Positions 63,721 to 64,000 of a stretch of DNA of 64,000 nucleotides are shown here, piece after piece (position 1 is the stretch's first letter; each line of letters opens with the position of its first letter). Location of the stretch: the NCBI GenBank assembly GCA_023634235.1, contig JAMKCF010000077.1, positions 372,001-436,000 of the forward strand, given 5' to 3'. Position numbers and translations under genes: made by a program. The notes under the pieces are model-generated. The model worked only from the letters and a program-made list of their open reading frames with translations. It was not told the origin of the DNA and ran no database searches. The stretch comes from Pisaster brevispinus. Lineage: Eukaryota > Echinodermata > Asteroidea > Forcipulatida > Asteriidae.

Positions 63721-64000
63721 GGGTTGCTGACGACTCTGTAGGCGAGGCGAGCGACCTGGATGTTAGCCCTACCCCTAACAGAAATTGACCCCTCCCAAAA
63801 ACCGGCTGCGAGACAAGGTCGTGCGGACCGGGGTAATGGCCCAATTTAACTGTGCGGTGAATTTGGGAATAACTCCCGATCTAGGCATGCTAGAGAGATG
63901 AAATTTTCGCCTGAATCTTCCTTAGGTATCCCCGCACCCGGAAATTGGACTTTTACGGCCAATGCGGGCAGGCTTTACACCGGAAAAGACCAGCAAACGG

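Larger units (their letters stand above)
1..64000. repeat. Uninterrupted satellite array, about 869-bp A-B dimers
   Basis: The same roughly 435-bp sequence recurs head to tail, always in the same orientation, from the first to the last base. Both window edges fall inside monomers, so the array extends beyond both ends. Two subtypes alternate: A heads were located by the string ATGAATTTTTTACC and B heads by ATGAAATTTTCGCC. A-head anchors include 258, 1127, 1995, 2865, 3735, 4603, 5471, 6353, 7222, 8091, 8960, 9830, 10692, 11119, 11987 and 12858, then continue at spacings of about 426, 869 or 1,313 to 63455. About 71 A and 76 B heads are present. Copies of one subtype differ by about 1% by eye; A and B differ by about 3% plus indels. 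No inverted copy, mobile-element insertion or unique sequence interrupts the array. Organisation fits a eukaryotic heterochromatic satellite; family and host are not recognised. Confidence 0.98.

Noticed and set aside
1..64000. CRISPR array
   Set aside because: Units are about 435 bp and the whole unit is repeated; there are no short repeats with unique spacers.
1..64000. Mobile element or LTR structure built around the C/A tract as a poly(A) tail
   Set aside because: There are no target-site duplications, no coding domains and no junction with unrelated sequence. The tract aligns with the short CCCCTCCCAAAAA of B, so it is an expanded internal segment rather than a retroposon tail.

Overview
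The whole 64-kb window is one uninterrupted tandem satellite array. I found no protein-coding gene, rRNA, tRNA, transposon, CRISPR array or unique flanking sequence on either strand. The many short open frames (60-125 codons) are the same few frames repeated once per satellite unit and are not supported as genes.

The basic unit is a dimer of about 869 bp made of two related monomers. Type A is about 416 bp from one CCGGCTG to the next, and its copies start after a long oligo(C)/oligo(A) tract. Type B is about 451-453 bp; it starts after a short CCCCTCCCAAAAA and carries an extra 27 bp able to form a hairpin. A and B differ at about 13 diagnostic positions. By anchor spacing I count about 71 A-type heads and about 76 B-type heads, roughly 147 monomers plus one truncated copy. 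A and B mostly alternate, but there are about seven AA junctions and about twelve BB (or BBB) runs, and nearly all of these contain a chimeric monomer. These are the expected footprints of unequal exchange or gene conversion.

On top of the dimer lie longer higher-order repeats, recognised from shared private mutations: a 3-dimer repeat (period about 2,606 bp) at 1-5,190; a 2-dimer repeat (1,739 bp) at 7.8-10.1 kb; a 3,473-bp repeat joining 16.5-18.4 and 20.0-21.9 kb; an A-B-B repeat (1,312 bp) at 23.5-26.1 kb; and a complex X-Y-Z-Y-X-Y arrangement at 56.1-62.1 kb. Related blocks also recur about 14.4 kb apart (28.7-30.6 versus 43.1-45.0 kb) and about 15.3 kb apart (47.9-48.4 versus 63.2-63.7 kb). 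One B copy near 10.17-10.40 kb carries a dense cluster of small indels that looks like a consensus error or a decayed copy.

Host: long units, higher-order structure and absence of genes point to a eukaryotic nuclear genome, in constitutive heterochromatin such as a centromeric, pericentromeric or subtelomeric block. I do not recognise the satellite and cannot name the taxon. Base composition is near 50% GC by eye and CpG is not depleted, which argues against a long-standing, heavily methylated vertebrate-type satellite. No interaction between genes can be described because there are none here.
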